Below, piece by piece: positions 1 to 11,600 of a stretch of DNA of 64,000 nt; the stretch's first letter is position 1, and each line of letters begins with the position of its first letter. A model generated the notes under the pieces. It saw only the letters and a list, made by a program, of their open reading frames with translations, was not told where the DNA came from and did no database searches. Source of the DNA: G963701675 sp963701675 (lineage in GTDB: Bacteria > Planctomycetota > Planctomycetia > Gemmatales > Gemmataceae). Position numbers and translations under genes: made by a program. The stretch is taken from the NCBI GenBank assembly GCA_963701675.1, contig OY969623.1, forward strand, positions 2,976,001-3,040,000, given 5' to 3'.

Positions 1-1127
1 ACAAGGTCAACGCCGAGCCGGGGCCGGATGCGATCGATTTCACGGTGACGGGGACGATCAACCTCACGGGTGCGCTTCCCGATCTGGCATCCGATGTTGA
101 TATCCAAGGTCCAGGTTCGGAACTCCTGAACGTGCGTCGGAATACCGGCGGAGACTACCGGATCTTCACGGTGACTTCCGGCGCCACCGTGTCGATGGCC
201 GACCTAACAGTGTCCAACGGGAGAGTTTTTACGAACCACTTCGACCTGATTTATGGCGGGGGCATTCTCAACAATGGGACGCTGGTCATTAACCGGGTTG
301 TTGTCACCCAAAATGAGACTTGGTCATTTGATTGGAAGGCATGGGGTGGTGGCATACACAACACGGGCGACTTGACGATAATTGACAGCACGATCTCCAA
401 CAACGTCGTTAACGGGTTCGGCGCGCGTGGCGGCGGCCTTAGCAATTTTGGAACGGCGTCGATTTACAGTAGTACGATCTCTGAAAACATAGCGGGTATT
501 GGGAGTAGTAATTTTGGTTACGGAGGCGGAATCTACAACGATAACGGCAGCCTGAGCGTCCTCAACAGTACGATTACTGAGAACTCTACCAGCGCGCTGG
601 GCCCAGCCCTTGTCCTATTCGGTGCGTCGAGTTTTGTGCTCGTCAGCCACAGCACCATTTACCATAACCCCCTCGACGACTGTTGCTTCGATTCAGGGGG
701 TGTCTATGTCTACGACGGCGTGCCGGTGTTCATGCGGAACTCCATCGTCGCCGGGCATAGTTTGGGGGACATTGATGGAACGATTACAGTTTCGGATCAC
801 AACCTGATCGGAAGCACCGAAGGTGGCAGCGGTTTTGGCCCCGAGGGCCTACTCAACGTCGATCCCATGCTCGGCCCACTCGCCGACAACGGTGGTCCAA
901 CATTAACGCGTGCCCTCCTTCCCGGCAGTCCGGCCATCGATGCCGGCGACAATACTGACGCGCCGGAGTTCGATCAACGCGGCCCCGGTTTTCCTCGGAT
1001 CGTGAACGGCACGATTGACATTGGGGCGTTCGAGGTGCAGGCGTCGCCGATACCGCCTACCTCACACCCGAGGCTTGATCTTCTCCCCGTCGTGTTGGCC
1101 ACGGCGGATTTGGATTCACTGTTGTAA
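1..1127 (+). CDS. Right-handed beta-helix protein with choice-of-anchor Q-type C-terminus, 5' end outside window
   Basis: The frame is already open at the window edge (first whole codon at base 3), so the start and the planctomycete extracellular peptide lie upstream. The first visible residues belong to the conserved N-terminal block seen whole in the neighbouring paralogs (KVNAEPGPDAIDFTVTGTI). The middle is made of Gly/Asn/Ser-rich rungs such as 'GGGILNNGTLVI' and 'GGGIYNDNGSLSV', typical of parallel beta-helix surface proteins. The C-terminus has 'PGSPAIDAGDNTDAPEFDQRG' split over the usual PGSPAIDAG and DQRG blocks, then 'GTIDIGAFEVQ' and a tail ending 'VLATADLDSLL'. It is probably exported; no catalytic residues are recognisable. 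It is followed 15 bp later by a paralog on the same strand. Confidence 0.85.
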   Translation, partial: KVNAEPGPDAIDFTVTGTINLTGALPDLASDVDIQGPGSELLNVRRNTGGDYRIFTVTSGATVSMADLTVSNGRVFTNHFDLIYGGGILNNGTLVINRVVVTQNETWSFDWKAWGGGIHNTGDLTIIDSTISNNVVNGFGARGGGLSNFGTASIYSSTISENIAGIGSSNFGYGGGIYNDNGSLSVLNSTITENSTSALGPALVLFGASSFVLVSHSTIYHNPLDDCCFDSGGVYVYDGVPVFMRNSIVAGHSLGDIDGTITVSDHNLIGSTEGGSGFGPEGLLNVDPMLGPLADNGGPTLTRALLPGSPAIDAGDNTDAPEFDQRGPGFPRIVNGTIDIGAFEVQASPIPPTSHPRLDLLPVVLATADLDSLL

Positions 1128-1142
1128 CCTAGGGGGCTGCTC

Positions 1143-2976
1143 ATGCATTCTCAAACTTCAAAGGCTCGCCCCCGCGTCGAATCACTTGAAGACCGTACCC
1201 TATTGTCCACTTGCCACGTGACGCGTGTTACCGATATGGGTGCCGGCAAAGGCTTCCGCGGAGACTTACGGTACTGCATCGATAAGGTCAACGCCGAGCC
1301 GGGGCCCGACGCGATTGATTTTCGTCCAACCGCGTATGGGACGATCAACCTCACCGGGCCTCTTCCCGACCTTGTATCGGACATTGACATCCAAGGTGCC
1401 TGGGGCCGCAATCGTGACGGTCCGACGCAACACGGGTGGGGATTACCGCATCTTCACGGTGGCGGCCGGCACCGTAATCATCAGCGGCATAACGGCAGCA
1501 AATGGCCGGAGTGATGTCGGCGGTGGTATCTACACGCAAAGCACCCTGACCGTTGCCGATGTCGTCCTCACGCAAAACACGAGCACTGCGGGCGTGGGCG
1601 GTGGGATCTACAACGGAGGATCGCTTCAAGTTATCAACAGTAGTATTACTTCGAATATTGCTCAGGGGTCCGGCGCCGGATATGGCGGCGGTATTTACAA
1701 CAGCGCCTTCGGACAGGCGACAATTACCTCCAGCACTCTCGCAGACAACCTGGCGACCGGGCAAACGTCCACTTTGTCGTTCCAAGGCTTTGGTGGCGGC
1801 GTGTACAACGACAGCACGCTGTCGATCATTGACAGCGCCATTTCAGGGAATGACGCCCTAGCCGGCTGCAACAGTCCGTGCGGAGCTAGCTTTGCAGCCC
1901 GAGGCGGCGGTATTTACAATGCTGCAATTCTCGATCTCCAAGACAGTACCATTTCGGCCAATGCCGCTGATGCCACCTTCGTGTTACAGACCGGCGCCGG
2001 CGCGGTCGGCGGCTATGGCGGCGGCATCTTTAATGCTGCTTCCGGCGACGTAACGATTGCCTACAGTGTGGTTGCGGACAACACGGCGCGCGGAGAGGCC
2101 CCCTCCCCAACGATGTCGACTGCTGCCGGCGGAGGAATCTACACGGAAGGTATGCTAAGTATCGACGACACCAACATTTCCGGAAACCTCCTGGATGCGA
2201 AAAGTGGGTATGCAAACGCGAGCGCTCTCGGCGCGGGTATCGCGAACTCCGGAACATTGAGCATTAACCGGAGCACGGTATTGGAAAACAGCGGTATGGC
2301 CTGTGTATACGACGCTGGCAACTCGAAAGCGTTTGGCGGCGGCATCTACCAGTCCGGTGGAACGGCGACGATCTTTAACAGCAGCATCGTGAACAACGAG
2401 ATTACGGCGATCTATACCTATCCCGACGAGTTCTTTTTCACAGAGGCGAGGGGCGGCGGCGTATTCGGCGATGCGGGGCTCACCATATTGCACTCGACCA
2501 TTGCGCAAAACGAAATCCTGCCCGATCTACCCGGCGATGTACGCGGCGGCGGAGTTTCCGGCGCCAGTATCGTGATGCACAACTCTATTGTGGCAGGGAA
2601 CGTTGGAGCGCCAAACATTGACCTCGACGGGGTTCTTACATCCTCTGGATACAACCTGATCGGCAATAGCAGCGGCGGCAGCGGTTATGCGTCTAGCGAC
2701 ATACTTGATGTTGATCCACTTCTCGGAGGGCTCGCCGACAACGGCGGCCCGACATTGACGATGGCCCTTCTCCCCGGCAGCCCGGCCATCGACGCCGGCG
2801 ATAACACCGATGCACCGGAGTTTGACCAGCGCGGGCGGGGGTTTCCGCGCATAGTGAATGGCACCATTGATATCGGGGCGTTCGAGGTGCAAGCGAGCCC
2901 GATACCACCGCTCACCCATCGTCCTGGCTTTCTGGCCCTGCTCCTGGCCACGGCCGATTTGGATTCACTCACCTAA
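1143..2976 (+). pseudogene. Beta-helix/choice-of-anchor Q protein, single-base frameshift near 1398
   Basis: Starts at ATG 1143 (MHSQTSKARPRVESLEDRTL) with the extracellular-family motif at about residues 13-20, then the Cys-containing cap 'STCHVTRVTDMGAGKGFRGD' and 'LRYCIDKVNAEPGPD'. The first frame runs through 'DIDIQG' and then turns to nonsense; the next frame picks up at once with 'PGAAIVTVRRNTGGDYRIF'. One surplus base in the 'ggtgcctgggg' stretch (1395-1405) accounts for this. Downstream the frame is intact to 2976, with about fifteen beta-helix rungs, PGSPAIDAG, DIGAFEVQ and a tail ending 'LLATADLDSLT'. Conservation on both sides suggests a recent lesion or a sequencing error. If the sequence is right, only an 85-residue correct N-terminus would be made. 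Confidence 0.85.
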
Positions 2977-2998
2977 CCCTTTCTTGGAGGATTTGCTC

Positions 2999-4391
2999 GT
3001 GCGTTCGCAAAAATCAAACGCCCGTCTCCGTCTCGAAACACTCGAAGATCGCACCTTGCTTTCCACCTGTCACGTCACCCGCTTCGGCGACGCCGGTGTC
3101 GGCAAAGGTTTTCGCGGCGACTTGCGTTATTGCATCAACAAAGTGAACGCCGAGCCGGGCCCTGATGCCATCGACTTCACCATTAGCGGCGCCAACATCA
3201 ATTTGACCAGCTTCCTGCCTGAGTTGACGAGCGACACCGATATTCAGGGCCCCGGCTATGAAGCCCTGTGGGTTGCCGGAATGGGCAACCGGATTTTCAA
3301 GGTTGGTGCAGGCGCCACGGTGGAACTTTCGGGCTTATCGCTAGTTCTGGGCGCCGTGGAAGTGACAGGAGATGATGACGGCGGCGCAGTTTACAACGAC
3401 GGCACCCTCACGATACACGACACCCGCTTCATGCAGAATGGCAGCATTGTTATGGATCATGGCGGCGCAATATACAACGCCGGCACATTGACCATGCACG
3501 ACTCACTGGTCATTGACAACATCGCGGAGAATGGCGGCGGGATCTATAACGTCGGAACGATGACCATCGAAACCTCCGTGATCTCGCAAAACAACGCGGA
3601 AGAGTATACCAGTTCGCCGCGCGGCGGTGGAATCTTCAATAGCGGAACTTTGTCGATTACGGCCAGTAGCGTCATCGACAACCTGGCCTCGTCAGACGAC
3701 AGCCAATCGTGGGGCGGCGGAATGTACAACATTGGCATGCTATGGCTGGACAGCAGCACCGTGGCCAACAATAGCGCCGAGAGAGTCAGTTCGTCAGCGC
3801 GGCGGCGGCATCGCCAACTACACGAACGGAGTCATGGTCATACGCAACAGCACGATCGCACAAAACTCGGCGGAATCCGGTGGTGGCGGCATTGCACAAT
3901 TTGGGACGGCGATAAGCATCGATCACAGCACGATAGCCGGCAATGTCTCAAACGTGGGCGGCGGCATGTTGAGTGATGATGACTTTACGGTCACTATGCG
4001 AAACACGATTGTGGCGCAGAATGCCGTCAGGGACCTCGTGGGCCAGTTTGCATCTTCCGGGCATAATTTAATCGGCGATACTACCGAAGCCGGTGGTTTT
4101 GATGAAACCGACATTCTCAATGTCGATCCTCTCCTCGGCCCGCTCGCCGACAACGGCGGTCCCACGATGACGATGGCCCTCCTCCCCGGCAGCCCGGCCA
4201 TCGACGCCGGCGACAATACCGACGCGCCTGATTTCGACCAGCGCGGGCCGGGGTTTCCGCGGATTGTGAACGGGACGATCAATATTGGGGCGTTTGAAGT
4301 GGAGGCGACGGCGATACCGACACCGAACCAAACTTCAGTTGATCTTCTTTCCGTGGTGTTGGCCACGGCCGATTTGGATTCCCTGGTCTGA
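2999..4391 (+). pseudogene. Beta-helix/choice-of-anchor Q protein, frameshift near 3800
   Basis: A GTG start at 2999 follows the Shine-Dalgarno-like 'ttggagg'; the protein opens 'VRSQKSNARLRLETLEDRTL', matching its upstream neighbour. The cap motif 'GKGFRGDLRYCINKVNAEPG' follows. Rungs run in one frame to about residue 267 ('VANNSAERVSSSA'), after which the frame becomes Arg/His-rich nonsense. The frame one base later resumes with 'GGGIANYTNGVMVIRNSTIA' and continues to 4391 with PGSPAIDAG, 'GTINIGAFEVEA' and a tail ending 'VLATADLDSLV'. The break lies in 'gcgcggcggcggc', a GC-rich simple stretch. It is the third tandem copy of this family and has fewer rungs than the second. Confidence 0.85.
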
Positions 4392-4479
4392 GATAGTGAT
4401 CACTCGGCCGACGTGGCGACGGATTTGTCGTCGGAAAACTGAGTCGCTGCGAACAACCGTTCTCGGAGGAGAAGATCTG

Positions 4480-6568
4480 ATGACTCGTACGCATTCTCGA
4501 CGAACATACCGCCCGTGTACCCGGTTTTCGAGCTTGCTGGTCGAACAGCTGGAACGCCGCGATCAGCCGAGCTTCCTGGCCGCCCCCAGCTACATGACTG
4601 GCGCGGGACCACGTGGCGTCGTCTGGGGTGATTTCAATAACGACGGCGCGTTGGACTTGGCGACCGCCAATAACGGCGCCAATTCGGTCAGTGTGCTCAT
4701 CGGCAACAGCGACGGCACATTTCAGCCGAAGACGGATTTTACCGTCGGCAGCTTTCCCGTCAGCGTGGCAGTGGATGACTTCAATGCGGATGGCAACGCG
4801 GACATCGTCACTGCCAATTCAGGCAGCGATGTAAGTTTCCTGTTCGGAGCGGGCGACGGCACTTTTCCGACGCGCACCGACTTCCAGGCTGGCGTGACGC
4901 CGTTCTCTGTGGCCACCGGCGATTTCAACGGCGACAGTTATCGGGACGTCGTGGTCGCGAATTATTCCACGGTAGGAAAAGTCAGTGTCTTGCTGGGGCA
5001 CGGCAACGGCGATTTTCAGGCCCTGGTTTCATTCACCACTGGCGCCGAGCCATACGCCGTGGCCGTCGACTACGTCAACACGGACGACATTCTTGACATT
5101 GTGACGGCCAACTACGGCGGCAATACCGTCAGTGTCTTGCTCGGCTTCGGTGACGGTACGTTTCAGCCGAAGAAAGATTTTGCCGCGGGCACCAGGCCCA
5201 TCAGTGTAGCCATTGGGCACTACAACGGGGACGGTAAGCCGGACATTGCCATCGCCAACTATTCGAGTTCCGGATCCGTGAGCATTTTGCGCGGCACGGG
5301 TACTGGAAGGTTCCGAGCCCCGCAGGCGTTTTTCACCGGTTCGTTTCCTAACACCGTGGCGACGGCGGACTTCGACGCAGACGGCAACTTCGATCTGGTT
5401 TTGGCGCGTGAGAGTGGTTTCGTCACCACGCTGAAAGGCGACGGCGACTTGACCTTCAATTTACCGGTGAATCATCGTCGGACCTAAGACGCTGTCACTG
5501 ACCGTTGTTGATGTCGACGGCAACGGCCTGCCCGATGTGGTCGCGGCGAACAAGGATGGCAATTCGGTAACCGTCCTGAGATCCACTGGTGGCGGCGACT
5601 TTTTCTACGCGCCGTTCACTCTTTCTGGGTCAAATGCTGAGGATCAGGTCAGTGGAGACTTTAACGGGGATGGTAAACAAGACTTGGCTGTTCTCGATGG
5701 CAGCGTCTTTGTGCTCTTAGGAAACGGTGACGGGACGTTCCAGCCGCTGGTTTCATACGTAGCGGGATCGGCTCCCAAAGCCCTTACGACTGGCGACTTG
5801 AACGAGGACGGCAGCCCGGACCTCGTCGTGGTCGGCGGCTCCACCTCGGCCACGGCTGTCGTGTTTCTTGGCAATGGCAACGGTACATTCAAGTTGCCTC
5901 AAAGCTATACCGCCGGGCTGAAGCCGGCCAACTCAGTGACGCTAAGGGACTTCGACGGCGATGGGAATCTCGACCTCGCGGCCGCAGCAGCAGAATCGGA
6001 TTCCGTCAACATCCTGTGGGGTAAAGGCGACGGAATGTTCGAGACCATACCCAAATTCAGTGTCGGGGCGGCGCCTCTCAACGCCGACACGGGTGACTTC
6101 AACGGCGACGGCCGGCCCGACCTCGCAGTGACCAACGAGGGGGGAACGATAAGCATATTGCAGGGCAACGGGGACGGCACGTTTCTGCCGCTGGTCACTG
6201 TGTCGGTCGCGGCGTTGCCGCGCGACATTGGCGTCGGAGATTTCAACGAGGACGGCAACCACGACTTAGTTGTGACCCACCTAAACGGAGGTGTGCTCAG
6301 TGTCCTATTCGGGAACGGCAACGGCACCTTTGGCCCGACGCAAACGTATTCGTCAGGCGGCTTCAATCCCTTCGCCGTAATCGTTGGCGACTGGAACGAA
6401 GACGGCGCCCAAGACCTTGCAGTCGCCAACAAGAACCCTTCTCACCTTGGCATTCTGATCGGCAACGGCGACGGCACCTTCCAGCCGACGGTGGGCTACA
6501 CGGCCGGAACCGGGTCAGACGACCCTAGCCCGCACGCTATTCACGATCGCTGCTGCAGACTCTCATAA
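4480..6568 (+). pseudogene. FG-GAP/VCBS beta-propeller protein, frameshift near 5470
   Basis: ATG at 4480 follows 'ctcggaggagaagatct', a strong ribosome site. The N-terminus carries 'LLVEQLERRDQPSF', the variant of the planctomycete extracellular motif used by the FG-GAP members here. FG-GAP repeats of about 50-60 residues follow, each with a calcium-loop-like 'DFNGDGxxDLAVAN' and a 'SVLLGxGDGTFQ' strand. The first frame stops at 5487; the next frame is open from 5471 and continues the repeats ('GPKTLSLTVVDVDGNGLPD') to 6568. One base change would rejoin the parts into a protein of roughly 690 residues. The first part is closely similar to the start of the gene at 24250, so the two are recent duplicates. 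The C-terminus stops abruptly and lacks the tails seen on other members. The predicted role is extracellular binding; no enzyme motif is seen. Confidence 0.82.
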
Positions 6569-6964
6569 CAATCCAATCGACTTCCGGTCGTGAGGAGCGG
6601 CGGGCGCCGGGAGCGGCGAGGGGTTCAAGAACGTCTCCATCGAGACCCATTCCGTCCCTTGTTTCCGTAGAACATTTGGGTGGGAACAATGGAGTTCTGA
6701 CCCTGATGCACATGACGAATCCTCAGTCCATCGCTGTTATCCAAGTGAATGAAAAACCCTCGCCGCCATTATCCCTTGTATTGGTTTTCAACGCTCTACG
6801 ACTCTAAATAGCAAGTTGGACAAGATTGAACGCATTCAGCTTAGCGCCCATGTTCTCCGCCACACGTTCTTACGCAAGATCACCGTTACCCGTCACTTCC
6901 AGCGTGACGGAGCACTAGATTCCCGGAACGAATCCGTTCACACCCTTCGAGGAGGTTTGTCACG
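6569..6964. other. Intergenic, leader of the 6965 beta-helix gene
   Basis: No gene is convincing here. The last about 30 bases contain 'cgaggaggtttgtcacg' before ATG 6965, an excellent Shine-Dalgarno site. Together with upstream 'ggaacga' and 'tcacacc' blocks it resembles the leader of the FG-GAP gene at 24250. No clear promoter or terminator was seen. Confidence 0.5.
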
Positions 6965-8461
6965 ATGACTCGCGCCGCTTCCACTCTGTGTCGATTTCTT
7001 CCACGGTTTGAAACTCTGGAAGACCGCACTCTGATGTCCACCTGCCACGTGACACGGCTCAGCGACACCGGCAACGGCAGTGGCTTCCGCGGTGACTTGC
7101 GTTACTGCATTAACAAAGTCAACGCCGAGCCGGGTGAAGATCTGATCATATTCTCGGTCAACGGCACCATCGACTTGAACAGCACGTTGCCTGACTTGAC
7201 CGGCGATTTGATTATTGCCGGGCCTGGAGCGGACAACATCACGGTGCGGCGGGCGGGCACCGCCGATTATCGCATCTTCACAGTTCCAGCCGGCATGACG
7301 GCACAGATCTACGGTCTCACCATTGCGGGCGGGCGAAGCGGCTTTGGCGGCGGCATTCGGAACAACGGGACGCTGACGTTGGCGGACAGCGTCGTGACAA
7401 ACAATCTAAACCCGGACCCGCCGCAATTCTCCAAGGGTATCGGAGGCGGTGGCATCTACAACAACGGAACGTTGAGTGTCTATCGCAGCACCATCTCGGG
7501 TAATCTCGCTCGTAGTGAAATCGGAGGCAACGGCGGCGGAGTTTATAACGATTTAGATGGCCTCGCCATTTTCGCCGACAGCGACGTTGTCAACAACACA
7601 GCGGACGGTCTCTCAACGGTCTTTTCTACGGGCGTGGGAGGCGGCATTTACAACGCAGGCAATCTCAGCATCGTTTCAAGCAATATCTCGAGCAATGCCG
7701 CGGCCAGCATCGGAGATTTCTACGGATACGTGAACGCCGAGGGCGGCGGCATTTTCAATCGGGGAGTCTTAAACGTCTCTAATAGCACTTTCACGCTGAA
7801 TACCGCTTTCGCAGGAGGCGCTTGCCCCATAGGGGTCAGCTCCAGCGCCCTGGGCGGCGCTATTTCTAATGGGAAAATTGCCACGATCAGTAACAGCACC
7901 TTTGTCCAGAATGACGCGACCAATCTCGCCAACTGCCAAGGCTCCCAAAGAAGTCAAGGGGGCGCCATTTACAATCGCCAAACGGGGACGTTAGCGGTGC
8001 GACACTGCACCATTGCGAATAACTCGGTCCACGGTGTCGGCACGGCCGGCGGCGGCGTCTATGCGGGTGGCACAATCCGTCTCAATAACACCGTCGTCGC
8101 CACGAACCTCTCCGAACAGAACATAGTGAGTTCTGACATATCCGGCGTTCTAAAGTCTTCGGGGTATAACTTAATCGGCATTAGCGGTGGAGCGACCGGC
8201 TACGCGCCAACCGATTTACTCGACGTCGACCCTCTCCTCGGCCCACTCGCCGACAACGGCGGCCTCACCCAGACAATGGCTCTCCTCCCCGGCAGCCCGG
8301 CCATTGACGCCGGCGACAACACCGACGCTCCGGAGTTCGACCAACGCGGGCCTGGGTTCCCGCGGATCGTGAACGGCACGATTGACATTGGAGCGTTCGA
8401 GGTGCAATCGACAGGGGCGCCGGCAATTACGCGACCTGCGCGGTTACCGCAGGCTGTCTAG
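6965..8461 (+). CDS. Right-handed beta-helix protein with choice-of-anchor Q-type C-terminus
   Basis: Intact 498-residue protein with GAGGAGG just upstream of ATG 6965. Residues 1-30 include 'FETLEDRTLMSTCHVTRL', the planctomycete extracellular peptide running into the conserved Cys cap; the second Cys is in 'GDLRYCINKVNAEPG'. This resembles the CSLREA-type entry into a parallel beta-helix. About ten rungs ('GGGIYNNGTLSVYRSTISGN' type) fill residues 115-380. The C-terminal module has 'DPLLGPLADNGG', PGSPAIDAG, DQRG and 'GTIDIGAFEVQ'. It ends in 'RPARLPQAV' and so lacks the 'LATADLDSL' tail of its paralogs. Probably secreted or surface-bound, possibly glycan-binding or adhesive; that role is inferred from the fold only. 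Confidence 0.88.
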   Translation: MTRAASTLCRFLPRFETLEDRTLMSTCHVTRLSDTGNGSGFRGDLRYCINKVNAEPGEDLIIFSVNGTIDLNSTLPDLTGDLIIAGPGADNITVRRAGTADYRIFTVPAGMTAQIYGLTIAGGRSGFGGGIRNNGTLTLADSVVTNNLNPDPPQFSKGIGGGGIYNNGTLSVYRSTISGNLARSEIGGNGGGVYNDLDGLAIFADSDVVNNTADGLSTVFSTGVGGGIYNAGNLSIVSSNISSNAAASIGDFYGYVNAEGGGIFNRGVLNVSNSTFTLNTAFAGGACPIGVSSSALGGAISNGKIATISNSTFVQNDATNLANCQGSQRSQGGAIYNRQTGTLAVRHCTIANNSVHGVGTAGGGVYAGGTIRLNNTVVATNLSEQNIVSSDISGVLKSSGYNLIGISGGATGYAPTDLLDVDPLLGPLADNGGLTQTMALLPGSPAIDAGDNTDAPEFDQRGPGFPRIVNGTIDIGAFEVQSTGAPAITRPARLPQAV

Positions 8462-8673
8462 AATTAGTTCAGTCCCGCAACGTCCACGGCGCTTATTTGA
8501 GGTGCCCGACTGAGAGTAGTTTGGTCCCGGACCGTAATTTGGCAGGATGCGACACGCGGTAAACCTTTCCCCTTCTACGTCGTCTACACCGCCTTACTTA
8601 CGCTTATCCGATAAGAGTCCATGACAGTACCTGGTCTCAACGGTCACGGCCTCAGCAGACATTCTTCTGTTTG

Positions 8674-11600
8674 TTACACCTCAGCGAATTTGCTCACGAA
8701 GGCATCCCTAGCACCACGGTTGCGGCGTTTGAAAGCGCCGGGGGTTGTCGGGAAATTGGTCGAGCCTGTGGTTCCCGTGACGTAGGCGTTTCCGCCAGCG
8801 TCCGCGGCAATTCCTAAGCCACTGTCATCATTGGACCCGCCAAGATAGGTGCTGTAGACCAGGTTGGTCCCGGCCGCGTTCACCTTCGTCATGAAGGCAT
8901 CGGTGTTGGTGTTGTAGCTGGTGTCGAACGCCCCCAGCGTTGTCGGGTAATCGGCGGATGAGCTGCTGCCGGTGACATAGGCGTTTCCGGCGGCATCCAC
9001 GGCGATCCCGTGGCCTCTGTCGAAGCCGGCGCCCCCAAGGAAAGTTCCATAGACAAGGCTGGTGCCGGCCGCGTTCAGTTTGGCTGCAAAGGCATCGGCA
9101 CCGCCGCCGATGCTGTTGTCGTATGACGTCGGCAGAGTCGGGAAATCGGTCGAATCCGTGCGCCCGGTAACGTACGCGTTTCCCGCGGCATCAAGGGCAA
9201 TTGCGTCGCAGACGTCGAAGGCGAACCCGCCCATGTAGGTGCTGTAGACGAGGCCGGTGCCGGCCGCGTTTAGCTTAGTCACGAAACCATCCGGATTGCC
9301 GTTGTCGCTGGGGTCGAAGGACCCGGGCGTGGTCGGGAAGTCGGTGGATTGTGTGTAACCAGTCATGTAGGCGTTGCCGGCGCTATCCAATGCGATCGAG
9401 CTGCCGAAGTCCTCGTGGGAACCGCCAAGATAGGTGCTGTAGACGAGGCTAGTTCCGTCCGCGCTGAGTTTGGACACGAAACCATCAGATAAGGCGCCGC
9501 CGTTTGGGGTGAGGTCGAACGCCCCGGCCGTTGTCGGGAAATTGATGGATTTACTTTCTCCGGTGACGTAGGCGTTGCCGGTGGCATCCACGGCGATCGC
9601 TTCGCCGTGGTCGAGGTGCGTCCCGCCGAGATAGGTGCCGTACATGAGGGTGCTGCCGTCCGCGCTCAGCTTGGCGACGAAGGCGTCTTCATTGCCGTTG
9701 TAGCTGGTGTCGAACGCCCCGGGCGTTGTCGGGAAACCGGGAGAGCCTGTGTAGCCGGTTACATACGCGTTGCCACCGGAGTCCACGGCGATCCCCAAGC
9801 CGAATTCTGCCGGCCCAAGATAGGTGCCGTAAATCAGGCTGGTGCCGGTCGAATTCAACTTGGCCACGAACGCGCTTCCACCGCCGGGGTAGGTGGTGTC
9901 GAATGCTCCCGGCGTCGTCGGGAATATCGCTGAATCGGTGCGCCCCGTCACGTAGGCGTTGCCGGCGGCGTCCAGGGCGATCGCTTCGCCAAGGTCGTCG
10001 CCCGAGCCAGCCCCGCCGAGGAACGTTGAGTATCCCAGGACCAACGGATCAATCACAAACGGCTGTGTTGGGTCGTAGGCGCCGACCTCGAAGCGCACAC
10101 CCGTCCCGTTCACGACATATCGGCTGGCTATTTCCTGCCGGCTGCCGCCCTGTTGCTGATATGTCAACGGCTTCTGCTGCACGACATCACCCGCCGCCGT
10201 GTGTAGGACTAGATTGCCTTGCGGATCGACCTCGACATCATCCGCGCCGGCAAAATTCAGCCCGATTACATTCGGATCGGCCCCCGGCGACACGATAAAG
10301 TCGTACTCCAGCGCGCCGTTGTTGCCGTAGTACGCCAAATCAATTCCGGGATAAACGTCCTGGTATACCACGCGGCCGAACACTGCGACGTTGGTATGCC
10401 ACTGCGACGGATCGTTGCCGCTGAAGTAGTTGACGGTCCCGGGCAATTGGTTCATACCCGTCGCTCGTCCCGCGGGGTGAGCGCCGACAATTTCCATGTA
10501 AACCGCGGCGCCGGACGACATGGGATTAACATCTCGCCCATCAGAGGATTCTGAATTCTGAATTCTGAATTCTGAATTCTGTATCGCAAATACCGCCGCG
10601 GTCGGTGTCAGGAACGTCGTCATGCCACCGGTGTGGGCGACGAAATCCACCCGAGCGTCAAACTGTCCGACATTCTGTTGGAAGTGCAGCGGCAAGTGAC
10701 CGTAATTCTTGGCAATGGTCTCGTTGTGTGCCGGCGATCTGGCGTCGGTGGCATCCATGATCTGTATCCAACCGCCGTTAAAGCCCGGATCGACGCGGTT
10801 GATTTCGTCGAAGCTGTCGTCGCCATTCTCTTGAGTCCATAGTTCGCCGGAGATCGGGTCAAAGGCCATTCCAAATGAATTACGAACACCGAAAGCAAAC
10901 ATCTTCTGCACATTGGCGCCGACCTGACCAGGCATGCCGGCCCCCACGTGATAAAAGGGATTGTCGTTGGGCGTGGTGCCGTCCGCATTTAGACGAATAA
11001 TGACGCCGGTAAAGTGAGCATCGTCCGGTTCCGGCCCGCCGAACTGATCGTCGGGAAATGGGCCCGCGAGATTATTCTGCGTCATACCGCGACGGCCTAC
11101 ATCGCCCACGATGATATAGAGTTTCCCATCCGGCCCGAAGCGTATGACACCGCCGTCGTGGTTACCTCGTAAGGGCTGGTTGGGGTCTTCCTGATAGGCT
11201 CGCAGCGCGATCATGGGCCCGTCGTACAGCAGTTTAGTGCCGTTCCATCGAAATCGGTCAACGCGATTGCCCAACAGCGGCACCTTGGCCAAGTCGTCGC
11301 TATCCGCGCCGGTGGTGCTGGCCGTCCAGTATAGATACACAAAAGGCTCGTCATTATGAAACTCTGGATGAAGCGCGATGCCGAGCAGCCCGCGTTCCGA
11401 ACTGTAATTCACGTTCAAATCTAAAGCCGTCCCGGCAATTTCGCCGTCGACCACATGCTGCACACGACCGGTGCGTTTTTCTAAAACGAAGAACGCATTC
11501 TCATCCAAAAAGGCCATGCTGGTGGGTTGCACCAGACGGGTGACAACAGTGCGCACCGCCAGGTTGGGATCGAAGACGGCCGGCGCGAGCAGTTGCCGAT

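Noticed and set aside
5470..5487. Programmed frameshifting as the cause of the broken FG-GAP genes
   Set aside because: There is no common slippery heptamer or downstream structure at the break sites, and the breaks differ in direction and affect unrelated gene families.
4480..6568. CRISPR-like periodicity in FG-GAP and beta-helix genes
   Set aside because: The periodicity is at protein level, 50-60 residues with diverged DNA; no short identical repeats with unique spacers exist.
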